Origin: Taeniopygia guttata
Lineage: Eukaryota; Chordata; Aves; Passeriformes; Estrildidae
Direction: 5' to 3'
NCBI RefSeq assembly: GCF_048771995.1
Contig: NC_133026.1
Location: 13,356,001-13,420,000, forward strand
Length of the DNA stretch: 64,000 nt
The first letter of the stretch is position 1, and each line of letters opens with the position of its first letter. A model generated the notes under the pieces. It had not been told where the DNA came from, did no database searches, and saw only the letters and a program-made list of their open reading frames with translations. Made by a program: the position numbers and the translations under genes. This document shows positions 45,444 to 59,345 of the stretch, in pieces.

Positions 45444-45478
45444 GTGGTTTATATAGAGACTCTTGCGTTTTTCTCTCA
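45444..45478 (-). CDS. CCNY: CCNY microexon, residues 77-88
   Basis: A 35-bp exon. TG completes V77 and eleven codons follow, REKRKSLYINH, ending in phase 0 at donor gtaagt. The acceptor is tttttgcag. The stretch is strongly basic (REKRK). Human has Phe where this has Tyr (SLFINH versus SLYINH). Because 35 is not a multiple of three, skipping this exon alone would shift the frame. It is isolated between a 10.6-kb and a 5.7-kb intron and is easy to miss by gene finders. Confidence 0.95.
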
Positions 45479-48400
45479 CTGCAAAAACACAAAATATGAT
45501 AGAAATATTACATGACTATTTTTTCCTGATTAAGCTTCTTATACACCATTTATAATAAAAAGAACAGGAGACTATCTATGTGCAACATTATAATTGCTTT
45601 TGCACTAACCAAGTATATAAATACAGCAAACACAGAAGAAACACATATCTGAATGCATAAAGGCATTTATGCTCACTAGTGTGGTGATGGGTTAAAATTC
45701 TCATCCATTTGGATACTTCACCAGGCACTGGTCCACATGGGCAAGCTAATATGCAGTAAGCTGCAGTTCAAGGTAGCAGTGGCTTGGCCATTCTTCCCCA
45801 GTTCTCTGTGTGGGTACCCCTGAGCCACCAGTGCCTTCATCCAAGGTACCTTGCTGCAAAGTGACCTACGCTACTTTGCAGGTATGAAAGCACCTCAACA
45901 GCTACACCATGGAGTTAGCAAATTCTCATCACAGCTTACTGTGCATTAACTCCCACAGAGAAGCCTTGAAACCATATGAATTACACCACTGCCTTCTATA
46001 GTGATCAGGCACAAGCCCGAAACTATTAGTCATGTTGGATGAAACAATGAAAATTTATTCCCTTGGTGAGCATGAACCAGTCACCACAAGCAATGGTTGC
46101 AAGTCAAAGCCACAATTAGCCAAAACAGTCAAAAAGTAAATAGCAACAAAAAGGGAGTTAGATGTATAAAGTCTTAATTGTCAGGCAAATGTTTAATACA
46201 GCTGATTATATATACTCTATCTCATTTTTTAAAGCACTTCCCCAATTAACTCACCCCATAGAGAGCCTGCGGAGCTCTGTTCCAGTGAAAACACAGCATT
46301 TAGGATACAACTCTGGAGGCAACTACCACATAAATCAAACTGCAGGATTAAAATAATAATGGTTTCATGCTGTAGGTGATTAAATGCACTTTGGTGCATC
46401 ATGATTTGAAAGCTATGCAAACCAACACATTTAGCAAAGTAAGAGTGTTCACAATGGTGGGATAGCCTGTCCATTCCCTGTTGGATGAGAAGCCATTATC
46501 TGTGATTTATAATAAGCAAGCAATCTACACAAACAAGGCTGCATGTGTGAATACTGTGAAATTATTGTGTTTAATGCAGACATAAAATGAAAATTAAAAA
46601 TAAGAAAAAACTTTGAAAAATCCTTACATAATTTTCCTCCCAGGGAGCAGAAAGGAGAATCACACATGACAGATGTTAGCCATGTCACTTAGAATATGCT
46701 CAGATCCACAATTACGGACATCATATAAGAAACAGAATTAAACAGGAACAGCAGGAAAATTCTGATGATCTAGTAAATTGTTAAACTGCTTGAAATCCTG
46801 CTAAAACACTGCACTACACTTAAGTTCCACACCCTGCATTTACCACCAGCAAAATACATAAGGCATCTACAGGGGAACAACAAAATGATGGTGGATACTT
46901 CTAAGAACAGCTGAAGTATTTGTCTAGTACCACATATTGAAATGTACAGGCAGTAAACAATTCTGATAAGCTGTGTGCCAACCTACTACAGTGCTTAATT
47001 CAAAGTTAACACCTATTAACTGTGAAATTTTGAACATGGTTAAGTATTTAACAGTTTTAATCACAAATAATTATACCACATTCAAAGTTCTTAAAATCCT
47101 ACAAAGACAGCTGGTACATAGACTTCAAATACCATTTTAATGATCTTCATTTGCCTTAATTTTTTTTTCTGTATTTGTATCCCTTATTCAATTCCCCATG
47201 AAGGTACAATCCCCTACTATCCAAAGCAAGAATGTCACTCACAGCTCAAGTGCATTGCTATTTCCAGTCTCCAGAAGAATGTATTAACATATTTATACAC
47301 ATCCCTCCCTTTTGTGCCTGCTCAAGCACTTCTTGTGTACATTTTTGCAAGCACCATGCTGACCTCCTTTCCCTATCTCCCCATATAACAAAAATTCAGT
47401 TAGCCTGGCCTCTCAGGTGAGGCATTGCAGGAAGGCAGCTGCTTCTTTCTGTGCTTCTGGCTCACTCTGCCATAGTGTAAGGCTCAACTCTCCCCAGAGA
47501 ACATGCCAGTGGGGAGTCAGGCAGAGGAGAAACCCAGTCTATCACAACCATTCTCTTTTGTAATCACAATCCCCATTTGAAACAAGGGGAAGCCAATTAT
47601 TGCACAAGGCAAAATGACTGTAAAGAGGCATTCCATCACTTGCCTTCAGTCAGTTTAAAAATGCTTTGCTGCTCACACAACTCAGTACGGCCTTCAGCAG
47701 GCCAGACCATCATGTTAGAATTAACCAGTGCTTTGCAGCATAAACTCCCAACTGCAACTCCAGGATTTTGGGTTTCAGGTATGGGGTTTTGATGATGTCA
47801 AGCCAAACAGATTTGGAGACAGTTTAAACAATTAAATTTCTACTTTTTTTTTTAAACTATATAAAACTTCAAAGTTGTAATGGAACTCTTCAAGTGGAGT
47901 CTGAGACGCTGCCAAATTGTCTCAATCTTCCTCATTCTACAGCTGATGATCTATTCCTATTGCTAAAGAAACTTTCAACTGTTATGGCTGAGCTTTCACA
48001 ATAGGAGGAAAGTATCCTGAAATTAAAAGGGAGTGAGGAAGTACACACAGAGGTATCTGTGTGTAAATACATGTATGTATGCATTTTTCATTGTGCTGTA
48101 ATAAAAACTTTCACTGTGCCATTTCTATAGACTTATTCTAATAATATCAGGATCTAAAACAAAGTTCTTGAGGATTATAACTATAAGAACGTCTTGCATT
48201 TTGGATGTTGGAATTACCAACAAAATAGATAACTCATCTATTTTTGTTTTAATTGAAAAAACTAGCTAACATTAAAGAATAAAAGCAGCTTACTCCACTT
48301 CTATCTGCCTATATAAATACAATTTGAAAATCTTTTTTGTTTGAAGCCCACTGATACTGCAAAATTTAGCCAGTACATTGAATGTGTAAAGCTCAATCTA

Positions 48401-51140
48401 AGTTAGGAGAGGGACACAGCTGGAATCCACTGACACAAAACACCAATGCCAGCACCTTGGAGGAGCAAACATTGCCTTCTTGTTACCATGAAAAAAAAGG
48501 CAGTTCCATTGCTGAAGTGCTGTTTGGAAACCCTGGGTTAATCACACCCACACACTAAATAGTGCATGGGTTTCCAGTCACCCACAGCTCACTGGCCAAG
48601 CTCAGCAAATTAGGGAGAACTTGCATAAAGCACTCACAAAAGTTAAAAACATAACAGGCAATATTCTGTACCAGCTCCCCAAATAGGAAGAATTCCACAC
48701 ATGTGATTTAGTACCTTGAAAATTCCCAAAAGAGATGGAAACATTTAGAAAAGCTAGGAAACAAATTAATATTTATTGTGACTTCAACTTTTCTAAGGAT
48801 TCATTGAATGCTCAAGTAATTAAGGGTTCATTCAGACTTCTGACTAAGAAGAGCAGGACAATTTATATGCTTAGCATGGCATCCAGGCTTCACAGAACAA
48901 AGACAATTAGAGACCACATAATAAACCAAGATGCCACATCCTGCCTTATTTTATTTGTTGCTCTTTGCTCATGTGTTGATCACAAGCAGGTCAAGCACAG
49001 CTTCTATGCCAGGAGAATGCTGTAAGCAGTGAGGCTCAAAGAGCACAGGGAAAACTACTAGAAAGCCAAACATGGAACTGTCTGAAGGTAACATTGCCAA
49101 ATCACTCTAGCACCTGGTGATGGACTTGGCGATTTCCCACTGTAAAACCATGAGATATATGCTCACAGTCAGAGCCAGATCCTGGATGAAACCTTGAGTC
49201 TTGATGCCACTCGACTTTCTGTGTATTGTATAATGTGTATTTTAATTATCCACAAGTCTTATCTATAGAAATATTTTCACTTACAGTCAACAGGAAGGTT
49301 TACCAGCCCAATACTATTCAAGTAATTGAGCAGTTATTTGCCCAAGTTAGGTGCTTTCAACACAGCTAGCTCAGCTCTCCTCTTCTACATCATCTGAAGA
49401 AGTCTTGGGGGTCCCCTAGATTCCACAGCAACCTGCCAGATCACACACAGCCCTACATGCCCTGAAAAATCCCTCTATATTCCTCTTAACAAGAACTTTA
49501 TTACATTTTAGTTAGGCAACATCCTTGAACAGTGTGGTAGCTCCTACATCTCCAGCTCACTTGGTTCAACAAAGTACAGCCTAGCAAAATGCTTAGTGCT
49601 GGGAGCTGTCCCACCAGAACATGATGGTTCTTGGCAACACACCAGTAGATAAAAGTTTGCAGAATCCTTTTATTTTTATACAAACAAAATAGCCTTTGTA
49701 TTTTTTTCAATGCATCAAGGACAGCTGAACAGATCTTACACTCCCATTGATAACATTTCTATAACATTTCACTAAATTAATTGTTCTTACTCAAAAATAT
49801 GTTCTTCACGTTATTTAAACTAGAATAAATCTTCATAGACCAACTCTAGCACGCTGGTAGATAAATACTTTTATTAAATGTTTACAATTAACTCCATATT
49901 GCAATAAACTAACTGCTCTTATTACAAGTAAGAATAATCATCCACTCTGGCCAAAATTTTAGTTGTTGAACTTGGGTCTATTCTGTCCTTTCTTTCAACA
50001 AGCTGTAACAAGAAACAAGTAGCATCCATCTGGGATTAGACAGTTTCAAAACACAGCAAATTCACTATAAAACAGACATCAATCCTCATAATACAACAAT
50101 GGAAATACTGCCATATTCATTTGCCAGACTACCAAACCAGATTAATATGGTAAATGGCATCCAAACCCAAATAATCAGGTATTGAAAGCAGGGCTGAATT
50201 CAGAAGGACAATCTCAAGGTCAAAGGAGGTACTCACATAATCAACTCTTCAACTGGGGTCTAAATGTATATCCCTCTTTGTTCTAGTCATGCCCAAAAAC
50301 TAGCAAAAAATATACAGTAAGTGAAAACTACATTATTTTTCAAGTGATGCGTTTGACACTGCAATTTACTATGTAAATCTAAAGCAGCATTTATAGGCAG
50401 CAGAAAGGAGGACAAAGAATTCATGCTGAACAGTCAAAATTAAAATGCAGGAACTGCTTTGAAAGTCCTGCTAGAAAATAATGTGTTTTGTATCCATTAT
50501 TCATTTATTTCTAAACCAGCATATCATACATGTCCAATAGGGAACAAATGAGCCACAGTAAATGGCTTCTATTCTACTGACTCTATCAGGAGGTTTGTTT
50601 AACAAATGTTAATTTTAGAGATCATTTTGTCTAGGTATAAAAAAAACCCCAACTAAACTCCAGACAAACATGATTATATAAAATCCATAACAAGAGGAGA
50701 AGAAGACAGAATATTTGGTAAGGATGGGGGTTATTTTGTTAAGAAAATCTAGTACTGACCTCATTTACAGTATCATCTATATCAGAGAAACCCTGGAATG
50801 TCTTTCAGCTAATATAAACTGACATTTTCTTAAAAATACTTTCTACACATTTTTCAAAAACCTAATGTTAACAGTTAAAAAAATGTTAAGAAACAGTTAC
50901 ACAAGAAAATTTGGATTTAGAGAAAATATTTTTTAAAATATAGTTATATTAAGCTTCATCCATATTTGTGCTACTGGTCTGACAAGACAATTAGCTAAAG
51001 GTGTGACTACGTAAAACTCTAACATGATGCCTCTAAATGCCTCTTTCTGGGGGAGGGGGGCCATTACATATTAAAGGACTATCACATGTATTCTAACAAA
51101 GGGTTTAGAGATAACTACTGTAATAAATTCAGTAACCTAC
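45479..51140 (-). other. CCNY intron, 5.7 kb
   Basis: GT-AG intron (gtaggt...tgcag). AT-rich, with no recognised transposon, RNA gene or exon. Confidence 0.85.
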
Positions 51141-51215
51141 CATCTGTTTGTGATTTACTGAGAAATATCGTACTGGCCCGTGGATGATCTGATGGGTTGA
51201 ATTCCATGTTCAAAT
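51141..51215 (-). CDS. CCNY: CCNY exon, residues 52-76 (start of V77)
   Basis: This is the first CCNY exon visible in the direction of transcription. It is 75 bp: AT completes the codon of D52, 24 full codons follow ([10 protein letters not shown]... ending SKSQTD), and the last G opens the codon of V77. The acceptor is tttccag and the donor is gtaggt. It encodes part of the disordered N-terminal region between the myristoylation site and the cyclin box, rich in Ser/Thr ([12 protein letters not shown]). The translated residues match what I recall of the human protein without a change. Both ends are phase 1, so skipping removes 25 residues in frame; I recall a shorter human CCNY isoform of that kind. 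Confidence 0.97.
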
Positions 51216-51771
51216 CTGGAAAGAAAGAACAGTACAAAAAACATTTATGATTATTCAATGGCAGACACAGATTTTCTCATTCTTTTTAGTAACACCAAGC
51301 TTACATACTTAAGCAGCTATTGTAAAACAGAATCCATCTTGAGGCCCACTTTTTTATCCTTCTTTGCACAAGTGGTTCTTTTTGGCATACAAATCATTTG
51401 CATCAACACAACTTTGGGATTAGAGTTCAGTTCTAAGGGCTGCTTTTGGATTAAAACAGATAAAGCAGCTTGAGGAGCTAGTACACAAGAAGTCAGGAAT
51501 TTCCCACAAACCATCCCTCTCTTCCCACAAGGCCACAGCTTGGCACAGGAACACAGCTTGTTATATGTAATAATTGAAAAATTAAGCATTAAAAATAAAT
51601 GCACAAGTCTCTACATATAGACAGGTTTCCAAGGTTAGACATGGTTATAAAAAAAGTAGTTACTGCAACTGAATGTTAACAAGTAAAATCTAGGCCAGAG
51701 TGATTTATGTGGTCAAGATTAGAAAAACATGGCACATCCACATATTAACACTCTCTTTGCTGTAATAACTT

Positions 51772-51867
51772 TAAAAAAAACCAAACAAACAAACAGAAAA
51801 AACACAAAAACAAAAAAACCCCCCGAAATTCCACACCTACAAAAAAGAACTCAAAAAAACCCCAACC
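51772..51867. repeat. A/C-rich low-complexity tract
   Basis: A runs with CC, CAAAC and CCCCCC interruptions, decaying to the right into more mixed sequence. Confidence 0.8.
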
Positions 51868-54222
51868 AGTCCTAAAAGATACTTATCAGTTGCAAATTCA
51901 AATCTATCATACATATACAAACTCCTATGAATGATCTTTCTTATCAATGTTAAAATCCATTGATTTTATTTGTTCCCAAATTCCACTCTACTACCAATTT
52001 GCTAAAGCTTATAGGCCTGTATCCACTGGAAAACATGCTCCTAAAATAGTACATAATTTTTTAGCATTTCCTTGCTCTCCCAGTGTGGCTTTCTCAACCT
52101 TGGCTCTCTTACATCCTCTCTATCTCCAAATGCACATTCTCTTGCATTTTAAGCAGGCATTTATGTGAGACTACCTAGGAGCACTGATATTCTTCTGTGA
52201 TTATCCCAGCATTTCTACAATTCTCTCATTCCCCTTTCATATCCTTATGAAAGCTCAGTAAAACTGGAAATTAAGCCCCAGGTCTTAGGAAAAAAAAGTC
52301 ATGTTGCCCCAGGGTCAAGTTCTTCTGTCTACAGCTTTCCCTGTAGCTTTTCCTTTCCCTGCTCTACTTGCCCTTTTATTTAATAATTTACTAGGTCTTC
52401 CACTTCCCTGCATTTTTCTCCTCACTACACAGTTTTTACAAATGTACCTTCTATTTGTATTTTTCCATTTTATGCTCTCTTGGTTTCCTTTTCACCTCCC
52501 TGCATTCTGTAGCCCATGAGATGAGCAGCCTGACATGCTGCTGGAAATCTGGGCACAATTTTTGGAAAAAAACTTGATCTTCTTCCTACAAGGAAGAACT
52601 GAAAAATGCAACTTCTCAGTTGCAAATGGTCTTCTTATTACTATTATCATTATCATCAAAGCCACAAAGGAAAGAGAACCTAGGGATTTCAAGGGAAAGC
52701 TATTTTGATTGTCCCAGAAATCACAGATAAGTTTGGAGAAGATATTAAGAATGGCATCTTATGTTAGGAGTTCTGACTTCAAGGGACTATGAACTAGAAT
52801 GTTTCCATGTTACTCTGTGCATCTTATTTAGACATAGAAAAAATAATCACCCATTCACATAGACAATGCTGTATAGACTGTTTTCCATCTCACAATGGAT
52901 TTTCTGTTAATCTGAATTCAAGATGTTTTTCCTTACATGAAGGGTAATCAGCATTCAAAAATGCAAAATATATTATCTTTAATCAACCTCTTCATCTTTG
53001 ATCAGCACAATAAATCACCAGGAAAAAAAAAAAAGCCCTTTTTTAAAAGAACTACAGATATTGCTTTCTGCAACCATTTCAAAGAACAGAAGTGCAAATT
53101 CAGTCAATAAAACAGGATCAGGAACACAAAACTGAATCCAGCTTGCAAAACATAGAAAAGCAGTAAAGCACTTCTTTCCTTCAAGCCTAGAAAATTATCT
53201 TCTTGAGCAAAAATAACAACCTGGTCCAGGCTCACAGTTTGTTTGCTGGGCTGAAAAGAAAGAAAAACCAATTGACACATCTTACAGTCAGGTCGCATCT
53301 CCAAACGATGCCTGTGTTACACGGTGCTATTTTGCAGAAGCAGTAAATGAACAGGGGAGTTAAAAGTCTGCCTGAAAAAAGCATAAACTACCCAATAGCA
53401 CTGTGTCTCAGAAAACTGTTATTCTTCTGACAGGAGCTGAAAGAAGGCCAGCAAAACCCCATCTCAGCAGCTGCAGAGTACAGTCCAGGGATTTTTAATT
53501 ATCTTGGCAGAGCCAATGGTCCAGAGCCAGGGAGCAACTGTGGCTCCTTCCCACCACTCAGCCCTACAGAGCAGCACACATCCTCCTCTCTCCACATCCC
53601 TTCTCTCACATCCTCCCCAGCAACAGCAAGAACCAAACACATCCATCTGTCCTTCTCAAACTGCCTGCAAAAACTCCGAGGAGGAGAATATGGGTTGGGC
53701 AAAGGCAAAGCTTCTTTTACCCAGCACAGCATGGCCAGAAGGGAAAGGATGCTGTTGAGAGGGGCTGGCTCCCCACGCCCTTCTGATGAACAGCACAGGT
53801 CTTGGAGGCAGAAGCAAGCACTGTTTGGTGTGCATCTGCAATGGGCCTCTCCCAGCTCCTCCAGGGAAAAGCGTTAGGCAAATCCAAGCATCCCACTTGT
53901 GGCACCACATCACTCCAGACCACCACTGCTGGCACACTGGAGTATTAGAATGGATGATTCACAACATGTAAGATTTCACTCTCTGGTGGTTCTTAGATGT
54001 CTTAATTAATTGTACAACTTTAAAACAAATGTCTTTTTGAATATGACAACAATTCCTGACAGATTTGTCACTACAAAACACATTACAGAAGAAAGATCAA
54101 ATGATACACAAATACCTAAAGCTAGTAACTCATCACCAAAGGGCATTATCCATAAAAAGGTTAACTCCATCCTAAAGAAAATAGGGTATTCATACTGCTT
54201 TTGTGTTATAACTAATGCTTTC

Positions 54223-54282
54223 AGTTATTACTAATTCTTTCTTTAGTTATTTAGCTATTACTAGTTCTTTCTTTAGTATTTG
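54223..54282. repeat. Two 30-bp tandem copies
   Basis: ttattactaattctttcttt and ctattactagttctttcttt lie exactly 30 bp apart, each inside a 30-bp unit beginning AG. A few substitutions separate the copies. Confidence 0.85.
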
Positions 54283-54811
54283 AAAAGTACCATGAAGACC
54301 AGCCATAATAGGAAAGGTTTGCCCATTTTGTTTTGAAACAGTCAAAGATAAGAAGAAATTTCAACTCACACAAGCAATAGTCTATTATTCAAAAGAGACG
54401 AAAACGAGAGCCAGAATTTTAAGTCTCAAAACCTGTACAAAAATGCTCTTCCTTACAAACAGTCTGCTCTGCAACTCATCATAGCCTTCAAATGAAGGAA
54501 TAACAGTGGGTACTTCTTCCAACAGTTATCCAGCACTTCAAAATGGAAAACCCATGGTCTTGTAGATAGTCCAAGTCTTTCACTGTAGCTTTCTTTTCTG
54601 TTAAACAGAATTTGAATGTTTTTCTATATATTTTCCATGTTTGTTCTAGGTTTTTTTTTTTTTCGTTACTAAAGGACTGTTAAATTATGCAAAATATAAC
54701 CCACATCCTGTAAACACCTCAAGTCTGGTACTCCATTAGAATTTCAGGGCTTTTGTCTTCTAAAGATTAGGAACCAAAGGTTTGTGTCTTTAAATACATG
54801 TACAAAGGCAC

Positions 54812-55001
54812 ATATCTATATCTATATCTATATCTATATCTATATCTATATCTATATCTATATCTATATCTATATCTATATCTATATCTATATCTATATC
54901 TATATCTATATCTATATCTATATCTATATCTATATCTATATCTATATCTATATCTATATCATCTATATCTATATCTATATCTATATCTATCTATATCTAT
55001 A
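54812..55001. repeat. (TATATC)n microsatellite, about 190 bp
   Basis: About 25 near-perfect hexamer units up to 54960, one interruption near 54960 where a TAT is lost, then about six more units including a TATC tetramer slip. The purity suggests ongoing length change. Confidence 0.97.
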
Positions 55002-55984
55002 GATTGACTGATAGTTGTATATTTAAATGAAACCTAATTTTTTGTTAGCCAAGGCAAAGCCAGATTCATGCACACTTCAAATAAGAGATTGGATGTCTAA
55101 TAGAATTCACACAATTTTGGAGGATTTGGACAAAAACAGTTACAAATGCAGGTAAATATACTTAAGATTGCATCCTCTTATTGCTTAGCAGCAGCCATAT
55201 TAACAGTTTTTATAATGGCCATTTTGATGCATCACATCAAAATAAATTCATTCTGAGAAAAAAAAAAAGAGTAGATTGTGCATATAACTTAATTTGGTAC
55301 ATAACTGTGCTGAAGTTAAAGACAACCACCAGAAGACCCCAACAAGATTCACCCTGTACACTATGAGAAATTTAATTCCTAAAGCTACAGCAGCCGCATT
55401 CAAATATGGCCATAAAAAGAAGAGAACTGTAAAACAGTTTGGCTTCAGACTTGGGCTAAAGCCCAGGCAAGATTTTAAATCTCAAAACAAGATCTTAAAA
55501 AGCATTACTGAGATTAAAAAAAACCTGAACACAGCCTCAGTTTGCACTTTTTAAAGAGCAAAGAGTAAGAATAAAATTTAGATGAGGGCAGAGGTGAGCT
55601 ACAAGAGTGACAGACTGCTGAAAATGCCTTCAATTGAGAGTCTTGATACCATAGCTGAAGAAAAAGGAAAACTATGAGGTGTCTGCTTTACACATACAAC
55701 TTGATAACTACTGAAAGCTCTCTCCAATCTAGCACACAATATAACAAAAACAGTGGAATATGAAAGCAGAAAGGAAAATCTTAATTATGACCTTGGATGA
55801 TAAAAGAAGGAGGACAATTAGGTAGTGAAGCTCCACACCCAAGGAACATGCACTAAATTTATCTTGATGTTTTCCTTTTTGAGAAGATTGCCTCAGCCAA
55901 ACATCTTTGGGCTTTAGTCCAGCATGAGTATTTGGGCTCAATTTAAGAATAACTTATGCAACTTACTTGTTTATGATTCATATG

Positions 55985-56045
55985 CAGGTCAGATCAGATG
56001 ATCCCTTAGGCCTCCAGCCTAAGGTCTATAAAATCTTCAGAAATA
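55985..56045 (+). mobile_element. Possible CR1 3' end fragment
   Basis: ggtcagatcagatgatccct, then tctataaaatctt resemble the 3' end of older CR1 elements. Short, so only tentative. Confidence 0.45.
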
Positions 56046-58856
56046 GCAATACTTAAACTATTAAGCACAGAAGCTCAGCAAATCCCAGTGGCACATCTGT
56101 AAACTTTCTAAAACTGCACAAAGCTCTGCTGCAATTCTTCAGAAAGAGGTACATTTTCAAACTTGTGGTTAGACTATATTATGCAAGATAAAAACAGTAA
56201 AGGATGAGACTAAATCATTTGTGGCAAAACTTTAACAAAAAACCCAACTGCTTCTTCAACTCATGAGTGTTACTGTGATAGGAGAGGGCATGACAAGAGA
56301 ATTAAGGATGGGTGCTGCAGCAACTAACTTCTGAGCAATACGCATCAAAGCTTCTGCGTGATACAAACAGGAAAAACCAACAGTCACTGCCTTTCTAACA
56401 GTGCACGTGGGCTGCAGCACAGGGAGCAGCTCCGAAAATGTGTTTATTCTGTTAGAAAAATAAGATGTTATTTCCTTCCTTTTGAACAATGAAAGTCAGG
56501 TAAGTTTGCACCACCAAAGCTCTGATGATTATTTGATAACAGAATAAAGTCTAAGCTGAGTAAACCACTGGTTTTAGTCATACTCAATTCTGAAATAAGC
56601 TCGAGAAATTCTCTCCTTCCTTCCTTTTGCCCCTGGGACCAGAGGCTATCACTGCCACTGCACAGCCACCATTACCATTTAGGAAAGAGATAGTGCTCCA
56701 TATTAATGACTTTTTATATGCTTTATTTTTAAAATTATTTAAAGGGACTTGAGGTAAGAACAGACCTGTCCAGGGCATGCTGCAGAGGAAGTTGAGCTGA
56801 CCAGGCACTACACAAATTACTTTACCTCTTTGCAATCTTTTCTCCACCCACAGCCTGACACTACAGTAACTGCCTGTGGTGGGTGGAAAACAACAAAAAC
56901 ACCACAAAGGTTCTTATTGAGTAATTACAAGAATGCAAGCTATGAGTAATATCTAAGCCCTACACTCTTCCAGGAAGGAAATGTGTCAGAACAGAAGAGA
57001 CACAATCACCACAGGAGAAAGGGAAAGGGAAGCACGAGTGACCTGAGCTAAGGGGACACGGTAATGTCAAAGGCAGAGCTCTCCATGTACCCTGAGGTGG
57101 GGGGGAACCAGCACGGCTGCGACTCCCCAGCCCATGTCCCACCTCTGCACCAGCAGCACCTCAGAAGTAATTTGTCCAGCTGGCAGAAAGAGTGAGGTTG
57201 GTGCTCCTGCTCTCACTGTTCCAGCCCACAGGAATGAGCTGATGCCATCTGTGGGAAGGGAAACAGAAACAGTATTCTCCAGGCACAGACAGGGAGATAA
57301 GCTTCTCCAGCACTGAACCAAGAAAAAAATGCTGAAATAAATTCCAAAAGTCTCATTACGCCTTATGCCTTTCTGCTACTTTCTTACTCTGGTGGGCTGC
57401 TCTCCTGCATTAATAGCAATTAGCCATGAGTACAATAATGAAAATACTCCCTTAAACATTATTATGTTACTAGCTTTCCCTGAGGAGATGGCAAGCGTTA
57501 AAAGGACACCTCAGCTAAGAGAATCTCCCTCATCTGTCTCTAGTCAAATGAAGCTAAAAACAAAGACTAAAATAGAACAGAGAGCAAAGAAACAAGATTG
57601 AAAAAGGCTATCTCTCACCATTATTATCCAAATCCTTAGATTTTATTTTAGAGCACCATAATTTATGCAAAAGAGGTATGATAAAACTTGACATTTGGAA
57701 AGCCCTATGACTAAATCTAGCAGTAAAGCTTCCATTTGAGATTTCTGTACATCAGTGTCTCCAAAATGTGGGATGCACCAAACACTGGGACTATAATAAT
57801 TCACTGGGATAAATAAATAAAGCACTGGGGTGCTTTCTGTTCAGAGGTTTTCAAAACTTTCAAGGTAAAGCAAGACTGAATTGTATAGGCTGATTTCACT
57901 GGCTGGTAACAGTTACTGCACCTGCTTTTACACTAAAACTTCCAAGATGTGAGATCCCTTAGTAGAAGTTTCAGCTCGTGTCACTCAAGCACCACACAAT
58001 CACAGCATACAGATTCAGCAGTACCAGAGCACAAGATCCAGCAGTAACTTCTACAGTACTTCAAGCTGAGCAGCAACTAACCTACCACAAACAGAAATGC
58101 CTCTCAGCTGCATGCAGTACTCTTGCAAGAACAAATGTTTGTGATCATGTTCCAGTACACTTTAACACGGATTATTAGAAGAAAAGAAAGTTGGAAATTG
58201 GAAGGCTTTCAAGAGCCAATTGGCTGGAAGGGTAAACTCCTTCAGGTTTGGCTAGGTTGCTGGAAAAACTTGGATGTGATCTCTGCTACCCTGGAGCTAT
58301 GGTATTCTCTGCCTACCATTCCAAGCAGACAACAGGCACGACATTTCTCAGCAAGTTCCAATTACATGGTGACTCTGTTCCAGCCTCTGCTCTGATCTCA
58401 GTTTTTGAGGGAGGCAGAGAGAGTTCATCAATAAAATAAACCCTCTGTGGCAAATAATGCTCATTTCTGTACAGTTATGCCTGACCAGTCAGCCAAGTGA
58501 CAGCCCAGAGCAGTTCTTATGGGCACAGCTGTATTTATTTTCTATTCTAGAAGCAAATCACAGATATAACTTTCCACACGGTGAAATACAAGGTTTGTAT
58601 CCAGGATTTTTAGTTTTGTATTACTTATCAGGATTTGCTTTCCCTTACACAGCAGTTTCTCCCAAATAACTAGATACATTTCAAGAGAAAATTAAATTAT
58701 CTGATATTATGTGATACATAAGTCTTTTGTTTAATGTCTCCTTACATTTAGAACATGAAAGATAGTAATTAATAAATCTTTTCCCTCTCAAGCCCATCTT
58801 ATGTAAGTTTTTCAGACATTCCAGTACTTCACTTAATAGTTTTTGCTTTAACTGAA

Positions 58857-58882
58857 CTTGGTTACTGCTTGCAGTAACCAAG
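58857..58882. repeat. Near-perfect inverted repeat, 12-bp arms
   Basis: CTTGGTTACTGC (58857-58868) and GCAGTAACCAAG (58871-58882) are exact reverse complements with only TT between them. No transposon terminus is recognised. Confidence 0.9.
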
Positions 58883-59200
58883 ATGAATTTAAAAAGTTTT
58901 ATTAATGTGTAAGACAGAAGAAGACAAGGGAAAAAAACCCAAAAACAACTATGAATGCAAACACCTCTCCATTCCCTTCCCCACAGGAAAACAGAAAGGA
59001 AAAGAGTATTTCTCCCTATCACATGCAGAATTCAGCATGGACTGAAGAGAGCAACAATTCTTTGTTATTATTAAATCAGGATCATTCCCCGTATTTAAAT
59101 ACAACTATCCACTTTAAAAAATGCCTAACACAACACGTAAGACTGTACATGTATTTCCATCATACTCAAATACTGTTCAAATACTGGCTTTTGAATACAA

Positions 59201-59345
59201 CATAGAATCACTGAATCATAGAATTACTTAGATTGGAAAAGACTTTTAGGATTATCAACCCAGCACTGCCAAATCCACCACTTGGATGGTCCAGCCATGT
59301 CCCTAAGTGCCACAACCACAGTCTTGAAGATACCTGCAGGGACTG
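59201..59345 (-). mobile_element. CR1 LINE, 3' part of a split copy
   Basis: Plus strand begins catagaatcactgaatcat, the tail repeat of CR1, followed by attggaaaagactttta and catgtccctaagtgccaca, then tacctgcaggga where the match stops. The rest of the same subfamily resumes at about 60333. Confidence 0.88.

Noticed and set aside
54812..55001. Regularly spaced repeats considered as a CRISPR-like array
   Set aside because: Uninterrupted hexamers without spacers in vertebrate DNA: a microsatellite.
54784..55007. Open frames of IY or LY repeats
   Set aside because: Translation of the TATATC microsatellite, which has no stop in these frames.
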